Below, piece by piece: positions 5,291 to 7,605 of a stretch of 7,605 bases of DNA (its first letter is position 1; each line of letters begins with the position of its first letter). A model generated the notes under the pieces. That model saw only the letters and a list, made by a program, of their open reading frames with translations. It was not told the DNA's origin and searched no databases. Location of the stretch: assembly GCA_913053815.1 (NCBI GenBank), contig CAJXGK010000081.1:1-7605 (forward strand), in the 5' to 3' direction. This DNA comes from an uncultured Rhodanobacteraceae bacterium. Lineage in GTDB: Bacteria; Pseudomonadota; Gammaproteobacteria; Xanthomonadales; Rhodanobacteraceae. Made by a program: the position numbers and the translations under genes.

Positions 5291-7605
5291 ATGCACTCTA
5301 CCCCATTGTTGACCCCCCCCCTCCCTTCAGGGCCAGACCGCTGGCGCCGCTGGCTCACCATGCCGGGTGCCGCACTGGCACTGACCCTGGCAGAAACCGC
5401 CCGGCAATACGACGGTCCCGTGGTGGCCGTCACCGCTAGTGCGACCGCCGCCATCACCCTGGAGCAAGATCTAGCGGTATTCAGCAATGAGGTGCCGGTA
5501 CTTGGATTTCCGGATTGGGAAACCCTGCCATACGATCTGGTCAGCCCGCATCCGGAGATTGTTGCTAACCGTATCGCTACTCTGTATCAGCTGCCAAGTG
5601 TGGGTCGCGGCATTTTAATTCTGCCGGTATCGACACTGATGCAACGCATCGCCCCTAGGCATTATCTGGTTGGCTCGGGGCTGGAGGTCCACATCGGTCA
5701 ACGATTCGATCTGAATCAAGAACAGTCACGGCTGGATGCCGCCGGCTACCGTCGCGTATCGCAGGTCGGTGAACCAGGTGAATTTGCCGTACGAGGCGCT
5801 CTGCTCGACCTGTTCCCCAGCGGCTCGAAGGAGCCTTATCGCATTGAACTTCTGGACAACGAAGTGGACTCCCTACGCAGTTTCGACCCAGAAACACAAC
5901 GTTCGCGTAACACGCTGCAAAGCATACGGTTTCTGCCAGCTCGGGAATTTCCCTTCACCGAAGACGACCGTAATGCCTTTCGCCGTCGACTACGCGAACG
6001 GTTTCCTATCGACCCCCGACACTGCCCGGTCTACCAAGATTTACGAGCCGGGCTCAGTCCGGCCGGCATCGAGTATTACCTGCCGCTATTTTTTGCGATG
6101 ACCGAAACCTTGTTTGATTACCTGGGAAAAGATGCCCTGTTCGTACTCGGAGAAAACATTGCCCCGGCCGCCGAAGAATTCTGGGGCCATGTCGAGGATC
6201 GCTACGAACAACGAGCCCACGACATCGAACGCCCTATCCTGCCCCCCGCCGAGCTGTATCTCAATCCCCAGAATCTGCGGGAACGTCTCAATATGGGCCA
6301 ACGCATCGAACTCGTTCCGGACCCCACCGGACCCGTAGCCGATTTAGGGTTGCGGTCGGTTACCCCGCGGCCGCCACCGACTCGAAACGACAATCAGGCG
6401 ACAGCGCTTTGCGACTGGCTTGGTGAGCAACCTGGCCACGTACTGATTGCTGTCGAGTCTGCCGGCCGCCGTGAAACCCTGCTAGAACGCTTGGCGGGTA
6501 CGGAGCGGCACTTGCGACAGATCGCTAACTGGCCTGAATTCATCCAGTCACTGGATTCCAATACAGACCTGGCTATTGGTATTTTGCCTCTAAGCCAAGG
6601 TTTCTCATACCGTGCTGCCGACCTATGCGTACTGACCGAATCGGAACTGTTCAGCGAATACGTGCGCCAGGACCGGCGACGACGACAGGGCACGCTACGT
6701 GATCCGGAAACCATTATCCAAGATCTCAGTGCCCTAGAAGATGGCACCCCGGTCGTTCACGCCGACCACGGTGTCGGACGCTATCGTGGTCTGACCACCT
6801 TGGAGATCGGTGATACCCCCGGGGAGTTTCTGGCCATCGAATATGCCCAAGAAGCACGCCTATATGTACCCATAACACAACTCGATCTGATCAGCCGCTA
6901 TGCCGGTACCGATCCTGATCTGGCCCCTCTGCATCGCCTGGGTGGCGATAGCTGGGAAAAAGCTCGCCGCAAGGCCGCTGAAAAAATTCGTGATGTGGCC
7001 GCAGAACTGCTGGCGATCCATGCCGAACGCGCGGCCCGCAAGGGCACCTCGATTCCCATCGATACGACCCTGTATGCCCAATTCGCAGCCGGCTTTCCGT
7101 TCGAGGAAACCCCTGACCAGAGGTCGGCAATTCAAGCCGTTCTTGAGGATCTATCCTCACCTCACCCAACAGATCGGGTGGTGTGCGGCGATGTGGGATT
7201 TGGGAAGACCGAAGTCGCGCTAAGGGCCGCATTCGTAACGGCCATATCAGGTCGCCAAGTCGCCATGCTGGTACCGACCACCCTGCTGGCACAACAGCAC
7301 TACCAAACCTTCTGTGACCGTTTTGCTGACTGGCCCTTGCGCATCGAAGTACTGTCCCGGTTTCGTTCCAAAAAGGCAATCGAGGAGGTCCTGTCGCATC
7401 TGGCATCAGGGGTGGTAGACCTCGTCATCGGCACGCATCGTTTGCTGCAGAAGGACATTCGATTCGCTAGATTGGGGCTGGTTATTGTGGATGAAGAGCA
7501 TAAATTTGGAGTAAAGCAAAAAGAAAAGATAAAAGAACTTTATAAACCATATCAGAAGAAATCCTATGTTGTACAAACTGCCGGTTTAATTCTGCCGATC
7601 CTGAT
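5291..7605 (+). CDS. mfd: Transcription-repair coupling factor Mfd, 3' end cut by window and anomalous from about 7469
   Basis: Open plus-strand frame of 771 codons running off the right edge; E. coli Mfd is 1148. Mfd is a cytoplasmic ATP-driven DNA translocase that removes stalled RNA polymerase and recruits UvrA. The N-terminal UvrB-like module is clear (DWETLPYD, YQLPSVGRGILILPVSTLMQR, RGALLDLFP at 168-176, AGIEYYLPLFF). The polymerase-interacting domain begins near 484 (GTPVVHADHGVGRYRGLTTLE to LYVPITQLDLISRYAG). The translocase has Walker A GDVGFGKTE (K639), motif Ia LVPTTLLAQQHY and motif II DEEH (734-737). ATG 5291 is chosen because the protein aligns with the E. coli N-terminus from there. 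No good Shine-Dalgarno precedes it, and in-frame ATGs also occur at 5261 and 5246. Upstream of 7465 the call is certain; after motif II the sequence changes composition and the expected TATPIPRTL motif III does not appear. Confidence 0.95.
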   Translation, partial: MHSTPLLTPPLPSGPDRWRRWLTMPGAALALTLAETARQYDGPVVAVTASATAAITLEQDLAVFSNEVPVLGFPDWETLPYDLVSPHPEIVANRIATLYQLPSVGRGILILPVSTLMQRIAPRHYLVGSGLEVHIGQRFDLNQEQSRLDAAGYRRVSQVGEPGEFAVRGALLDLFPSGSKEPYRIELLDNEVDSLRSFDPETQRSRNTLQSIRFLPAREFPFTEDDRNAFRRRLRERFPIDPRHCPVYQDLRAGLSPAGIEYYLPLFFAMTETLFDYLGKDALFVLGENIAPAAEEFWGHVEDRYEQRAHDIERPILPPAELYLNPQNLRERLNMGQRIELVPDPTGPVADLGLRSVTPRPPPTRNDNQATALCDWLGEQPGHVLIAVESAGRRETLLERLAGTERHLRQIANWPEFIQSLDSNTDLAIGILPLSQGFSYRAADLCVLTESELFSEYVRQDRRRRQGTLRDPETIIQDLSALEDGTPVVHADHGVGRYRGLTTLEIGDTPGEFLAIEYAQEARLYVPITQLDLISRYAGTDPDLAPLHRLGGDSWEKARRKAAEKIRDVAAELLAIHAERAARKGTSIPIDTTLYAQFAAGFPFEETPDQRSAIQAVLEDLSSPHPTDRVVCGDVGFGKTEVALRAAFVTAISGRQVAMLVPTTLLAQQHYQTFCDRFADWPLRIEVLSRFRSKKAIEEVLSHLASGVVDLVIGTHRLLQKDIRFARLGLVIVDEEHKFGVKQKEKIKELYKPYQKKSYVVQTAGLILPIL
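5313..5321. repeat. Nine-base C homopolymer inside the start of mfd
   Basis: Nine consecutive C bases fall in codons 8-11 of mfd (T-P-P-L), followed by TCCC. The frame on both sides agrees with the family, so the length given here is the in-frame one. Such runs are prone to slippage and to sequencing error. Confidence 0.9.
7469..7605. other. Compositionally foreign contig tail inside mfd (probable chimeric join)
   Basis: The mfd frame stays open but base use changes sharply. Bases 7501-7560 contain 14 G or C, against 38 in 7381-7440, and codons switch to AAA, GAA, ATA and AGA. The peptide around motif II, DEEHKFGVKQKEKIKELY, is still Mfd-like, but in the form I associate with Campylobacterota, not the E. 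coli form (DEEHRFGVRHKER). From about 7533 the peptide (KPYQKKSYVVQTAGLILPIL) no longer aligns with Mfd, and GC partly recovers in the last 45 bases (19 of 45). The exact join cannot be placed; it lies between about 7465 and 7500, with perhaps a second near 7533-7575. Confidence 0.65.

Noticed and set aside
1..7605. Mobile elements, CRISPR arrays, tRNA or rRNA genes, toxin-antitoxin or defence systems
   Set aside because: Nearly all sequence is accounted for by four housekeeping genes and one short gap. No transposase or integrase motif, regularly spaced repeat, or tRNA-like fold was seen.
7469..7605. Reading the AT-rich tail as a genuine new Mfd variant or fusion
   Set aside because: Loss of the essential helicase motif III, together with an abrupt composition change at the very end of the sequence, fits an assembly artefact better than a functional novelty.

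Overview
The window reads as a chromosomal housekeeping segment from a gammaproteobacterium (inference). The evidence is the gene string maf - rng - yhdP on the minus strand, the same order as E. coli yhdE-rng-yhdP, and a divergent mfd whose protein follows E. coli Mfd closely enough that residue numbers differ by only about five. The DNA is moderately GC-rich up to about position 7465. I see no IS element, CRISPR array, tRNA, rRNA or defence gene.

Layout. Bases 1-2679 (minus) hold the first 893 codons of a YhdP-type AsmA-like envelope protein, cut by the window edge. Bases 2695-4158 (minus) hold complete ribonuclease G. Bases 4230-4826 (minus) hold a complete Maf-family nucleotide pyrophosphatase of the YhdE (dTTP/UTP) type. 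These three genes are co-oriented with gaps of 71 and 15 nt and probably form one operon. A 464-bp gap (4827-5290) separates them from mfd. It contains only weak signals: a lone -10-like hexamer, a 6-bp stem, and two tiny overlapping minus-strand ORFs ahead of maf. mfd (plus) starts at 5291 and runs off the right edge after 771 codons, inside the translocase domain.

How the genes fit together. Maf removes aberrant or excess pyrimidine nucleotides, RNase G processes rRNA and mRNA, YhdP works in phospholipid delivery to the outer membrane, and Mfd couples stalled RNA polymerase to excision repair. These are general maintenance functions, not a dedicated pathway.

The most notable anomaly is the right end. 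From about 7469 the mfd frame stays open, but base composition and codon use change abruptly (14 of 60 bases are G or C in 7501-7560, against 38 of 60 in 7381-7440). The encoded motif II changes to an EHKFGVKQKEK form that I associate with Campylobacterota Mfd, and the expected motif III is then absent. The simplest reading is a chimeric contig end joined at a conserved motif; recombination or gene conversion is less likely. I did not find a convincing new biological system.
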